Origin: a bacterium
Lineage (GTDB): Bacteria > Myxococcota_A > UBA9160 > SZUA-336
Assembly (NCBI GenBank): GCA_024226335.1
Contig: JAAELY010000206.1
Span: 1-64,000, forward strand
Reading direction: 5' to 3'
DNA: 64,000 nt
Shown here: positions 46,167-54,946 of the stretch, in pieces
Position numbering within the stretch: the stretch's first letter is position 1
Layout of the letters: each line of letters starts with the position of its first letter
Program-made: the position numbers and the translations under genes
The notes under the pieces: model-generated
The model's database searches: none
Seen by the model: the letters and a program-made list of their open reading frames with translations, nothing else
What the model was told of the DNA's origin: nothing

Positions 46167-46168
46167 CG

Positions 46169-47710
46169 TTGCGCGACCAGACGCGGATCATCTTCAACAC
46201 GCTCATCACCTACGCCACCAGCGGCGCAAACGCGGTGGTGGGATTCCTGATGGTGCCTTTTCTGCTCAGCCATCTAGGAAAAGAAACCTACGGCGTGATC
46301 GGCGTAATTGCGGCACTACTGCGGTTCATCGTACTGATAGACGGAGGCATTCGTCCGGCGGCCACGCGTCAATTCACCCACTTCCTCTCCCAGCAGAACA
46401 CGCTGCGAGCCAACCAGGTGGCCAGCACGGCGATGGTGCTTTACGCGCTGATCACTCTGGGATTTCTGGCAATCAGCGTCATTCTGGGCACGCCATTCTT
46501 ACGCTGGATGAACGTACCGCTGCCGCTCCTACCCGAAAGCTCCACGGCCGTGATCCTGATTGCGTTCGCGCTGAGCATCTCCCTGCTCACCGCGCCCTTT
46601 GGCGCCGCACTGGCATCCCAGCTCCGCTACGACATCTCCCGGTACACCGAGATCGCGGGCTCGCTCTTACGGGCGAGTTTCATCGTCGTGGTCTTCCTGG
46701 CCTGGGACGCCCGTCTGTTCGTGTGGGCGCTCGGCTCGCTGGTCGCCTCTTTGCTCGGATTCTTCGTACTGCGGTATCAGGCCCGACGTCTCTGTCCCGA
46801 GCTGCAGATCAGACGCGAATTCGTGTCGCGAACGGGCTTTCGCGATCTCGCTAGTTTTGGGGCCTACACCTCGGTATCGCGTCTCGGCACCTGGCTTACC
46901 CAGAACAGCGGCCCGCTGGTCGTGAGCTTGTTCCTGGGTGTTTCGGCCGTAGCTCATTACACGCCGGCAATGGTTTTCGTCCTTTCTCTGGAACCCCTAT
47001 CGCGCGCATTCATCTGGCAGCTCGTGCCTGTGATCACGCGCACGAACGCCACGGGCGATCTTGCACGGCTCCAACGCGTCCTGATCCGCGGTACTCGCTA
47101 TACACTGCTTCTGTCGGGCGGTGCCGCAGTCTTCGTCGGCACGCTTGCCGACCCTATCGTCGCGGCCTGGCTGGGACAGGGATTCGAGGACACCGCCACG
47201 ATTCTGAAGCTGTGGTGTGTTACTTCGGTGCTCTCGTCAGCAACGGGACCGGCGTGGACCTTGTTCGTCGGCATGGGCCGTCTGCGCCTGATGGCGGTCC
47301 TCAACCTTCTAGTGGCGTTTTTCGGCCTGGGACTTGGTGTGTGGCTGATGCAATCGACTCAGCTCGGCATCAGCGGGCCACCGATTGGCATGCTGGCAGC
47401 ACAGTGCATTCTCTCGCCAATCTATATCGCCTACTCCGCACGAATCTGCCGGATCGGAGTGCTTCGGTATCTGCGCCACTCCTTTCTCGGCCCCGCCCTC
47501 TGCCTGGCCGCTCTGGCTCCGATGACGGTGCTCATCTCTGGAAGATGGGCGGACGAACCCTTATTGGCCCTCGTGCTCGCCGCGGCGGGGAGTATTCCTG
47601 TCTACCTGGGGCTGATCTGGCTCGTGGGATTGAGTCCGGACGATCGTCAGACAGCACGCGAATACCTCAGAGACGGTCTGAACCGAGTGTTCCGGAGTTC
47701 CGATAGTTAG
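46169..47710 (+). CDS. Oligosaccharide flippase (Wzx/MATE-like)
   Basis: A 513-residue integral membrane protein with about 12-14 predicted helices, beginning RDQTRIIFNTLITYATSGANAVVGFLMVPFLLSHLG, here named by its parts: RIIFNTLITYA, GFLMVPFLLSHLGKETYGV and LIDGGIRPAATRQFTHFL, as in polysaccharide exporters of the MOP superfamily. It would move lipid-linked repeat units across the inner membrane. Start TTG 46169 directly follows the sulfotransferase stop; a longer frame overlaps that gene. The GGIRPAATRQF segment is a strong family mark. No Wzy/Wzz neighbours immediately, but both are present further along in the locus. Confidence 0.88.
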   Translation: MRDQTRIIFNTLITYATSGANAVVGFLMVPFLLSHLGKETYGVIGVIAALLRFIVLIDGGIRPAATRQFTHFLSQQNTLRANQVASTAMVLYALITLGFLAISVILGTPFLRWMNVPLPLLPESSTAVILIAFALSISLLTAPFGAALASQLRYDISRYTEIAGSLLRASFIVVVFLAWDARLFVWALGSLVASLLGFFVLRYQARRLCPELQIRREFVSRTGFRDLASFGAYTSVSRLGTWLTQNSGPLVVSLFLGVSAVAHYTPAMVFVLSLEPLSRAFIWQLVPVITRTNATGDLARLQRVLIRGTRYTLLLSGGAAVFVGTLADPIVAAWLGQGFEDTATILKLWCVTSVLSSATGPAWTLFVGMGRLRLMAVLNLLVAFFGLGLGVWLMQSTQLGISGPPIGMLAAQCILSPIYIAYSARICRIGVLRYLRHSFLGPALCLAALAPMTVLISGRWADEPLLALVLAAAGSIPVYLGLIWLVGLSPDDRQTAREYLRDGLNRVFRSSDS

Positions 47711-47766
47711 AACGAGTCGCGTCGTGGTGATCTGGGTCGAAAAATGTGCCGACGCTCCACAACGCC

Positions 47767-48462
47767 TCAACCGACGCTGGAGAGCAACTCCTCATAGAGA
47801 CGAACTTCCTCGGGGAACCGCTCTGCGAGACCGTGATCGATTTCTTGCTGCTGCGCCCGATGGGCGAGACCTTTGTCGATCTCATCGCGTCCGGGATAGA
47901 TCGGATTGAACTTGTACCCTTCGAGCATCTGGGGCTCGTACTCCAGTCCCAAGAAGGCTGCGGCTCGACGCATCTCGGCTTCGGGGTTCTCGACGAGGCT
48001 TTCGTAGGCAACCACGAAGCAGCGCCTCGGTCCGATCTCGTCTTTCAGGCGGGACGTGATTCTCACCGTTTCGGCCCAGCGGTATGCGGCGAGTTCGAGT
48101 GTCTGGTGCCCGCGTTTGACGATCGATGAGAGCACATCGTTGCCGTCACGCAGAATCACCATCACGCGAGAATTCTCGAGGGCAAGGTAGTCCTCGATCG
48201 AGTAGACAGAAGACGGAGACTTGCGCAGTGGAAAGCCGAGTCGGCGCAACATTCGAACCCAGGCGGTGGCCTTGCGCCCGAAGTCGATCTGATTCGGGGT
48301 GCAGAGCTTGTTGCCGACGACACCCTTGCTCACGAGTTCAGAGATCGCAAAGGCTTCGTTTTCGATCAGCAGCGCCACTTCTGTATGGCGCCCTACCATC
48401 GATGCAAAAAGAGTGGTCCCACTGCGCGGTGCGCCGAGCATCAGGAGGTGAATCGTGTCCAT
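47767..48462 (-). CDS. Sulfotransferase family protein
   Basis: A 231-residue sulfotransferase starting at ATG 48462 with GGAG upstream. The phosphosulfate loop is LMLGAPRSGTTLFASMVGRH (about 6-25) and the 3'-phosphate region MVILRDGNDVLSSIV. It converges with the flippase gene (56 bases between). It is not closely similar to the other sulfotransferase, so the locus seems to carry two separate sulfation steps. Substrate unknown. Length is shorter than typical (about 280), but it ends with a normal acidic helix. Confidence 0.88.
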   Translation of the reverse strand: MDTIHLLMLGAPRSGTTLFASMVGRHTEVALLIENEAFAISELVSKGVVGNKLCTPNQIDFGRKATAWVRMLRRLGFPLRKSPSSVYSIEDYLALENSRVMVILRDGNDVLSSIVKRGHQTLELAAYRWAETVRITSRLKDEIGPRRCFVVAYESLVENPEAEMRRAAAFLGLEYEPQMLEGYKFNPIYPGRDEIDKGLAHRAQQQEIDHGLAERFPEEVRLYEELLSSVG

Positions 48463-48708
48463 TGGATCTCCAAGCCGTGGGGTCGCCTTCGGCGGGAGCG
48501 ATAGTCTAGCAGGCCTCTGGGCAACACCTGATTGAGTGTGAGCTGTAGCCTCGACGGCCCAGACACCGTGGAAATTCCAAGCGGTCCAGCCGAGCAGATC
48601 CGGGCGCATCGCCTGGCTGAGGCCGGCGACGGATGGCGCTCGGCCTCGAAAGGAGGTCGGGTCCGCCCTACAATTCACGTCCGAAAGGCGAGCAGGCGGG
48701 GACGGTGC

Positions 48709-49710
48709 ATGAAAGGGCAAGAGATGACATTCTCGACCGTGATCCCCGCCTTCAACGCGGAGAAGTTCATCTCCCGCGCTCTGCGCTCGGTCCTGGCCCA
48801 GACGCGGCTTCCAGATGAGATCCTCGTCGTCGATGACGGTTCGAGCGACAAGACGACCGAGATCGCCGAGAGCTTCGGGAGTGCAGTTCGCGTCATCCGC
48901 CAGGAAAACGGTGGCGCGTCGTCGGCGAGAAACCGCGGCATCGAGGAAGCGCGTTGCACGTACATCGCGTTGCTCGATGCAGACGACGAATGGCACCCCG
49001 CGCATCTCAGCAACGCCGCCGCCGTATTCGAAAACCACCCCGAGGTGTTGTGGTACGGGGCCGCCTACGACTGGGAAATCAGGAGCGGGGTGCGTCTGCA
49101 GACAGCACCCGACACCTCGAATCTAGTCGATGGAGACTATTTCGAAGACTACTTCCAGACGTTGGACAGCTGGTGCAACTCGACTCCAGCCACGGTGATC
49201 CACCGTGAAGTCTTCACCCGTGTCGGCAGTTTTGATACTGAACTGCTCATCGCCGAGGATCTCGATCTCTGGTTCCGCATCGGCCTCCATTTTCCCAGGA
49301 TCGGTCATCGGCCTGGCGCCACGGTAACCGTCTGGGAAGTCGAAGGATCGCTGATGACGCAGGGACTCTTCACGCCCGACAGAGCCGTTGCGTTCATTCG
49401 CAGCTGCGCGAAGCGCGCACGCGCTCTCGGGCCCGAGGCGGAACGACGTTCGCTCCCGTTCATCGTGCGCTGGACCGTGGTCATCATGCGCAACGCCCTG
49501 ATCGAGCGGGATGTTCCCGCACTGCGCGAGATCTCGCAGAGCTACGGGACTGCGATTCCGCTGCGCTGGCGTGCGATCAGCGCGATTGCGCTCTTGACGC
49601 CACAGCCGATCTGGCGCCTCCTGATGTCGGTCTGGGCTGCGACTCGCAGGACGCGACTGGAGTTGATACGCCGCCTCGGTACTCAGGGCGCGTCGAGATC
49701 ATCGAACTGA
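48709..49710 (+). CDS. Family 2 glycosyltransferase
   Basis: A 333-residue GT-A enzyme; ATG 48709 or 48724 (the latter has AAAGGG spaced 6). The signature STVIPAFNAEKFISRALRSVL is followed by DEILVVDDGSSDKT and ALLDADDEW, the metal-binding DxD region. It would add a sugar during repeat-unit assembly. It has no C-terminal membrane domain, although a basic amphipathic tail (about 290-330) may bind the membrane. It is divergent from the sulfotransferase with 246 bases between. Confidence 0.9.
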   Translation: MKGQEMTFSTVIPAFNAEKFISRALRSVLAQTRLPDEILVVDDGSSDKTTEIAESFGSAVRVIRQENGGASSARNRGIEEARCTYIALLDADDEWHPAHLSNAAAVFENHPEVLWYGAAYDWEIRSGVRLQTAPDTSNLVDGDYFEDYFQTLDSWCNSTPATVIHREVFTRVGSFDTELLIAEDLDLWFRIGLHFPRIGHRPGATVTVWEVEGSLMTQGLFTPDRAVAFIRSCAKRARALGPEAERRSLPFIVRWTVVIMRNALIERDVPALREISQSYGTAIPLRWRAISAIALLTPQPIWRLLMSVWAATRRTRLELIRRLGTQGASRSSN

Positions 49711-49839
49711 AGCAGCCAGGGTCGAGGTTTCTCCAGAACAACTCCGCTGGAAGTGAGATCGCGAACTACGAAGTGCTGACGCTGGCGCTGCCACCAGAAA
49801 CTGTGCTTCGGCAGTTGGCGCGCAAGTCGAAGTCGGACA

Positions 49840-52395
49840 TCAACCAGCATCCTCGGCGTCAGGCGCGGGGTCGAGATGCGTCAACTCACAACCCAGATCG
49901 CGCAGATAGCGCGTGGCCACATTCTTCATGTCGACACCGGAAAGCGACGCCCTACTCGGCCCAAAGGTCGGCTTCTTCACATACAGGGCGATTCCGATCT
50001 GAAGTTCCGACAAGGAAGAGTCTCGGATCTCGACATCGGAAAGATCCTTGATTGCGATCCCGGTGTAGCCATCCCGGATCCGGTTGCGCACGACCCGTGC
50101 CCTGGTGCCTTCGCCCAGACTCATACCCTTGTCGCCGCAGCCCGTGATGGTGTTTCGTTCGATTGAAACATCGGACCCACTGAAATCGATTCCGTCACCG
50201 CCCGCATCGATCACACGGTTTCCAGATACGTCGCCGACGCAGAAGTCGCAGTCGAAAGCATCATCGCGCGAACGTTCGATCACGTTGTTCTCGACCCGCA
50301 CCTCCGCGTACTTCAGGTTCAGGCCATCGTCAGCCAAAGCGTCTACGAAGCGGTTTTCGCGCAGGATCACAACGCCATCGTGGACAGCAAACGGAGAAGT
50401 AAAATGGGTCCGCTCGCTCGACGCGCCCTTGCCTCCGCGAATCCGCACATACTCCAGATGAACGCGGCTCGGCGCACTGCGCGTCCCCTGTACGGCGACC
50501 GCACCCCAATCCCGGCGACCCTTGATCCCACCCACGCGAATGGGCCGATCGGAGTTGCCAATCGCTTCTAGGTCGCCATGCAGAATCAGCGCAACGCCGC
50601 TTGCGAGTTGCAGATCGAGCCCGGGCGCGAAGCGAACATCTGTGTTCTCCGGAATCTCGACAGTGTGCTTCAACACGACTCGTCCGGGACCGAAAATCAG
50701 AAGATCGCCGCGTTGCTTCACATTGGCCAGACCGAGATTCAGCCTGACTTGCTCCACCATCGGCTGTTGGGGCGGACGCCCCTTGCCCGCCTCGATTGAA
50801 AACTCCGCGTCCGCAATCGGTTCCCCCGTTATCCCGTTACTCGCCGCGAATCCGACCAGCTTCGCGTCGATCGGGGCTTTTACCGCCACCACGGACCGGC
50901 CCGGCTCCGCCTGCCAAAGTCCATCCACGATTAGCGGCTGGTTCATCTGACGTTCCTCGAGTCCTCGCGGCCGTTCGAGTGTGTATCCGGTGATGCGAAC
51001 GAATGACTTGGATGGATTCTCGAACTCAATCGCCACGCGCCCCGCAGGCAGCCTCCAGAAACGCGCGTGCATGTCTCGGCGTTCGAACAACAGACGCAGG
51101 AAATCGCGATTTCCCCGCAGGGCTTCGAGATAGTCCGCCTGGCGCTTCCGATCCAGTTCCAGGCTCATGTGGCGCCAGTCGTGACGCAGGGGTTCGGTCA
51201 ACCTGTCGAACAGGTTTTGAGCGTGGTCGATCATCGGCTCCACGCGTTTCGTGATCAACTCCCAGGCACGCTGGTCCCGCAAACGACGAAACTCTGGAAC
51301 ACTGCAGAACGTCAGGCCGTAACCGCGGGCCAGAGTCTCACCCTCGACGTCGCGTTCTTGATTCAGGGGATACGCCGCATAGTCCCACGGGATGGGCTCG
51401 AATTTGCCTCGTGCAGGATCCCAGAACATTCGCAAGTTGTCGGGATGCCAGGCGTGGTTCGAGTGCAGGAGGAGCTTGAGAGCAGCCGCCCAGGCCCAGC
51501 GATCGACGTCCAGATAGTCGCGCAGGAATGACCACTGCGCGCAATGTGGTGCGGGCTCAGCCGCTTCCGCAGTATTGCAAGACTTGAGTCGCTCCATGGC
51601 CGGACCGGCCTTGTCGTAGGCTGCGCCCTGCTTGCCGAAGAGCTGACCGTAGCCCGAAAAGATAAAGCCCTCCGGTCGCCCCGTGCGATCCACCATGCTG
51701 CGACCAAAGTGTTCGATCTCCTGGAAGAGACCCACCGTCCTGGAGTTGACCCGAAGTACCACGAAACGGCTTTCCCAGGTCAGGATTCCGTAGCGTTCCA
51801 GTTCCCAGTTGGTGGTCACGTCGACGGTAAGACCCTTGTCGTAGGGATCCGTAAGGTTGATCTGGCGCTTGCCTTCGAAGAGTCGATCCTTCGGAAACTT
51901 CAGACGCAGCGAGGGACGGTTCTTCAAATAGTGTGTGCTGTACAAACCGCGCAACTTCACCTGGATCGGACGCCAGCCTTCGGCATCTCGGAATTGCGCG
52001 GGTACGTAGTCGCGCGGGATGTCGGTAGAGATGTGTTGGGCGGTCACACGTTCGGCAATCGTCTGAAGTGCCTTCATGCCCTTTGGATCGATCCTCAGAT
52101 CGTACACACGCAAGCCGCTTTCGAGCAGCGCCTGGCTGGCCCTGGGACGCGGTATCTGATCGTTGGTATTCAGGACGATCGTGCGCAGGGGATCGCTCCA
52201 GCGCAAAGCTTCGGCCCCCCGAACGCCTACGCGAGCTTCGCCGTATGCCAGATAGCGCTGGACGTACTCGCCGCCGAAGAACAACACGGCGATGGCGAAG
52301 GCCGCGGCCCCGATTGCGACGAGAACTCTGAGCTTGGCGGACTTCTCCGGGCGCCCCGTGTAGACGCCGTCGAAGAGGTCCCTAGAATGGGGCAT
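49840..52395 (-). CDS. CotH kinase-domain protein with C-terminal parallel beta-helix
   Basis: An 851-residue protein. A single membrane anchor lies at about 22-45 (VLVAIGAAAFAIAVLFFGG). The CotH-like kinase region (about 90-470) includes PSLRLKFPKDRLF, VGLFQEIEHFGRSMVD, a WHPDNLRMFWDP motif and IPWDYAAYPLN, matching the CotH pattern DNYYLY.DP..GKF..IPWD. The C-terminal part (about 590-830) is made of right-handed beta-helix repeats (NVIERSRDDAFDCDFC; NRVIDAGGDGIDFSGS; NTITGCGDKGMSLGEG). Bacterial CotH proteins are atypical kinases that phosphorylate secreted proteins; the beta-helix could bind polysaccharide. It is the last gene of a four-gene cluster. Confidence 0.85.
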   Translation of the reverse strand: MPHSRDLFDGVYTGRPEKSAKLRVLVAIGAAAFAIAVLFFGGEYVQRYLAYGEARVGVRGAEALRWSDPLRTIVLNTNDQIPRPRASQALLESGLRVYDLRIDPKGMKALQTIAERVTAQHISTDIPRDYVPAQFRDAEGWRPIQVKLRGLYSTHYLKNRPSLRLKFPKDRLFEGKRQINLTDPYDKGLTVDVTTNWELERYGILTWESRFVVLRVNSRTVGLFQEIEHFGRSMVDRTGRPEGFIFSGYGQLFGKQGAAYDKAGPAMERLKSCNTAEAAEPAPHCAQWSFLRDYLDVDRWAWAAALKLLLHSNHAWHPDNLRMFWDPARGKFEPIPWDYAAYPLNQERDVEGETLARGYGLTFCSVPEFRRLRDQRAWELITKRVEPMIDHAQNLFDRLTEPLRHDWRHMSLELDRKRQADYLEALRGNRDFLRLLFERRDMHARFWRLPAGRVAIEFENPSKSFVRITGYTLERPRGLEERQMNQPLIVDGLWQAEPGRSVVAVKAPIDAKLVGFAASNGITGEPIADAEFSIEAGKGRPPQQPMVEQVRLNLGLANVKQRGDLLIFGPGRVVLKHTVEIPENTDVRFAPGLDLQLASGVALILHGDLEAIGNSDRPIRVGGIKGRRDWGAVAVQGTRSAPSRVHLEYVRIRGGKGASSERTHFTSPFAVHDGVVILRENRFVDALADDGLNLKYAEVRVENNVIERSRDDAFDCDFCVGDVSGNRVIDAGGDGIDFSGSDVSIERNTITGCGDKGMSLGEGTRARVVRNRIRDGYTGIAIKDLSDVEIRDSSLSELQIGIALYVKKPTFGPSRASLSGVDMKNVATRYLRDLGCELTHLDPAPDAEDAG

Positions 52396-53086
52396 GCTGG
52401 TCGCTCTGATAGATCGAGAGGTTCACGACTCCCTCGACCGCGCGCAGCCTCCGTTCGACATCTTCGGGCTGCTTGGCCGGATCCGGCCGCACCACATAGA
52501 CGTTGGTCTCCTCATCATCCCCGAAATCGAGGATCCGATTGATCAGACGTGACTCGCGGAATGCATCATCGATTTCGGCTTCGATCTTCCGGAGCGTCTC
52601 CTCATCGGTCTTGTATGTGACTCGAAGCACGCTCTCCAGCTTCTGCTTGATCCCGTAGTCGAACCAGTACAGAGCGAGCAACAACGCGGACAGAAAGAAC
52701 GTCATGCCGATGGACGCGAGATAGAACTGCGTTCCGCAACCCATCCCGGCGATCATCGCTGTGAAGAGAAAGCCGGTATCCCGAGAATCCTTGACGGCGG
52801 TGCGAAAACGGATGATGGACAGCGCGCCGACGAGACTGAAGGCTCGCGCGATATTGCTTCCGATGATCATCATGACCACACTGGTCGCCACGGCCATCAT
52901 GAACATGGTCACAAGGAAGGACTGGGAATAGCTCGTGCCGCGATGCGTGAAGCGATAGACGTGAGCCAGCACAAAGGCGAGCAGTGTCGACACGGTCATC
53001 GCGAGAAAGAGGTCGGGGGTGCTGAAGATATCCGTTTGCGACGGCTGAAACAGCTTGTCGAGGAAATAGTTCGACTCTTCGCTCAT
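52382..53086 (-). CDS. DUF4956 membrane protein
   Basis: A 234-residue protein with four hydrophobic segments (about 28-130), including MFMMAVATSVVMMIIG, and the family signature ARAFSLVGALSIIRFRTAVKDSRDTGFLFTAM (named by parts: FSLVGALSIIRFRTA, DSRDTGFLF). The C-terminal soluble part (about 145-234) is a ferredoxin-like domain. DUF4956 genes are commonly found beside VTC-domain and CotH genes. The fold near the RFRTA segment resembles MgtC-type membrane proteins. Its start overlaps the end of the VTC gene (ATGA), and its end overlaps the CotH gene by 14 bases. Function unknown. Confidence 0.85.
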   Translation of the reverse strand: MSEESNYFLDKLFQPSQTDIFSTPDLFLAMTVSTLLAFVLAHVYRFTHRGTSYSQSFLVTMFMMAVATSVVMMIIGSNIARAFSLVGALSIIRFRTAVKDSRDTGFLFTAMIAGMGCGTQFYLASIGMTFFLSALLLALYWFDYGIKQKLESVLRVTYKTDEETLRKIEAEIDDAFRESRLINRILDFGDDEETNVYVVRPDPAKQPEDVERRLRAVEGVVNLSIYQSDQHAPF

Positions 53087-53823
53087 GCGTAAACTCCCGA
53101 ACCGTTGAGCTCGTGAAGACGAAGTACTTCTACGGCGGTGATGTATTTCGGAATCGTCTGCTGTTTGAGTTCAGCGCGCACGATTCCCTGGTGAATCCAG
53201 CCTGGAATGCCTTTGGTCGCCTTAACCTCGAGGATCATCAGCGTTTCGGGCATCAGGTGTCGCGACCGGTTCAAGAGTAGCCCGGGTGTCAGCCTCTCGC
53301 CGGGAAACAGGCCGATCAAATTGCTGTCGAACGTGACGCGGATGTCGCCTTCGACAACCCCTTCATAGGCCTCGCGTTGATAGTAGGTCTGAGCCGAAGC
53401 GCGCAGATGGTAGCGTTCTTTGAGGGTCAGGAAGGAATTCTTCATGACGGGATCGTCGAAGTGCCAGTTGTCGGGATCCAAATGAATGGAAGGGTCGAAG
53501 TCTCGGATCTGATAGCGGTACTTCTGCACCTGATCGTTGAACCGGTGCTTGATCTCTAGAAACGCGGTAGTGCCTTTGCGGTAGAGCATGTCGTAGACGC
53601 GCAGCCGGACCTTGTTGCGCTTCTGCGTACCCGCGAGTTTCTCTTCATAGAAGTCGAGGTGAGGAGAATCGTAGTACTGACTGAGAATCGGCGCCATCGC
53701 GTGCTCGTCTGTAAACGGTGCTCGTACCAGGTGGCGGCTCCAGTGTGCAAGCAGCATCTCCCGGACGCTGTGGTGCACCAGGAACTTCAACTCGTCGCGA
53801 AACGGCCGAATGATCGAACTCAT
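53083..53823 (-). CDS. VTC-domain (polyphosphate polymerase-like) protein
   Basis: A 246-residue protein of the VTC/triphosphate-tunnel class. Typical charged strands are visible: RDELKFLVHH (E-L-K-F start), QYYDSPHLDFYEEK, KVRLRVYDM, FLEIKHRF and VTFDSNLIGLF. In yeast, Vtc4 makes polyphosphate in such a tunnel; most bacterial VTC proteins next to DUF4956 and CotH have no proven activity. It lacks membrane helices. Gene order is CotH-like, VTC, DUF4956, CotH-beta-helix, with gaps of -14 to 3 bases, so the products are made together. Confidence 0.88.
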   Translation of the reverse strand: MSSIIRPFRDELKFLVHHSVREMLLAHWSRHLVRAPFTDEHAMAPILSQYYDSPHLDFYEEKLAGTQKRNKVRLRVYDMLYRKGTTAFLEIKHRFNDQVQKYRYQIRDFDPSIHLDPDNWHFDDPVMKNSFLTLKERYHLRASAQTYYQREAYEGVVEGDIRVTFDSNLIGLFPGERLTPGLLLNRSRHLMPETLMILEVKATKGIPGWIHQGIVRAELKQQTIPKYITAVEVLRLHELNGSGVYA

Positions 53824-53825
53824 CT

Positions 53826-54857
53826 TCAGAGTTCCCCCGTTTCTAGACCAAGACCAGCAACGGCCGACCGTCGCCTCGTAAACTCGACGCGAACCCGCTC
53901 CTCTCGCTGATGCAGAACCGCGTCAGTTCGCAATGCAGCCCTCAACGAGCGGGCGAAATCGGGAAAGTCCGCGGCCAGATCAAGCTCGTCTACCTTGGAC
54001 AAGGGTGAGTCATCCGCGCCACGCCAGTCCCCCTCACTCCAGCGACGCGCGCGCTCGTCGGTCACCTCCAAGGGCCGGCGACCGGACTTGGCCTCGAACA
54101 ACTCCGGCAACGAGATCGGTAAGGGCAAGAGGCTGAGATCATGAGGTTCGAGATTGGACATCAACAGGGCCGTTTCGGGGAGAGGGTTTTTCCGGGCCAG
54201 CCAGGCAAGCCGTGCACTCGGCGCGCGCAGTTGCGGAAAGCTGCCGGACGCGACGGCACCCATGTAGATTCCCGGCGCATCGTCGAAGCGAGTATCGACC
54301 ACATTCACGCGATCGCCCTGGACGGTGAGGATCTCACGCAAGATTCCGCTGCCTCCGTCCTTCTTGCGCTCGTCGAAGGGCAACCCGACCCGCAGATACA
54401 AGCCCTGATACACGCGATCGACGTGCAACTGGGTCCATTCGACGCGCGGCAAGGCGAGTTCAGGGTTCCGCTCGCGTACGAACTCGTACAGATAGGGATA
54501 CGTCCAGTCCGCAACACTCAGAGCTGGAACGAAGAACACGGTGCCCTTGCCGCGTCGTTTGGATTGAACCAGCCAGCGATCGCCCAGACCGTCTTCGCCA
54601 GTGATGCGGAAGATCTTCCACTTTCGGCCGGGCTGCCCGCGATCCGAACGACGCATGGTGGAGTCGCGGCGATCCACGACGTAACCGGATCCGCGCTCGG
54701 TCGTGTGAAACATGAGGAATGTATTGGCGAAACCAGAGGCCTCGACGTCCAGATTGGCCATGCGAGCGGCGCGGTTTGCCGGTCCGAGCCAGGCCACGAG
54801 ACCCAGGCTCAAGACCAGGGCAAGCGCGGCCGGCCACAGGGTTCTGAGTTGGATCAA
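53826..54857 (-). CDS. CotH-like protein, first gene of VTC/DUF4956/CotH cluster
   Basis: A 343-residue protein starting at TTG 54857 (GGAG about 6 bases upstream). Residues 8-27 form a membrane anchor or signal (ALALVLSLGLVAWLG). The middle part has WLVQSKRRGKGTVFF, a segment typical of the strand before the CotH nucleotide site, then VDRVYQGLYLRVGLP, resembling the CotH N.EYQGLY.L. pattern. I do not see the DN and IPWD catalytic motifs of the larger CotH protein, so this may be a non-catalytic or divergent copy. Role is inferred from position only. It may act in the envelope. Confidence 0.6.
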   Translation of the reverse strand: MIQLRTLWPAALALVLSLGLVAWLGPANRAARMANLDVEASGFANTFLMFHTTERGSGYVVDRRDSTMRRSDRGQPGRKWKIFRITGEDGLGDRWLVQSKRRGKGTVFFVPALSVADWTYPYLYEFVRERNPELALPRVEWTQLHVDRVYQGLYLRVGLPFDERKKDGGSGILREILTVQGDRVNVVDTRFDDAPGIYMGAVASGSFPQLRAPSARLAWLARKNPLPETALLMSNLEPHDLSLLPLPISLPELFEAKSGRRPLEVTDERARRWSEGDWRGADDSPLSKVDELDLAADFPDFARSLRAALRTDAVLHQREERVRVEFTRRRSAVAGLGLETGEL

Positions 54858-54879
54858 AGTCGGCTCCGGGCTCCTGAGC

Positions 54880-54899
54880 GATGCTCAAAACTGAGCATC
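54880..54899. promoter_or_regulatory. Perfect dyad upstream of the CotH/VTC cluster
   Basis: GATGCTCA, 4 bases (AAAC), TGAGCATC: a perfect 8-bp inverted repeat 23 bases upstream of the first cluster gene and 48 bases after the O-antigen ligase stop. It could be an operator for the cluster or a hairpin terminator for the ligase transcript, though no U-run follows. Confidence 0.5.
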
Positions 54900-54946
54900 T
54901 CCGAGCAATTAGGAAATCGAAGAGAGCACCGCAAGAAGCTCCCGGG

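Noticed and set aside
47385-47400. Sigma-54-like TTGGCATGCTGGCAGC within the flippase gene
   Set aside because: It has correct GG-GC spacing but lies inside coding sequence with no gene start downstream at a suitable distance, and the core lacks GCACG. Chance match.
54900-54946. Weak sigma-70 pattern (TTGCGG, 17 bases, TAATTG) before the CotH module
   Set aside because: Too few matches at both boxes to call a promoter.
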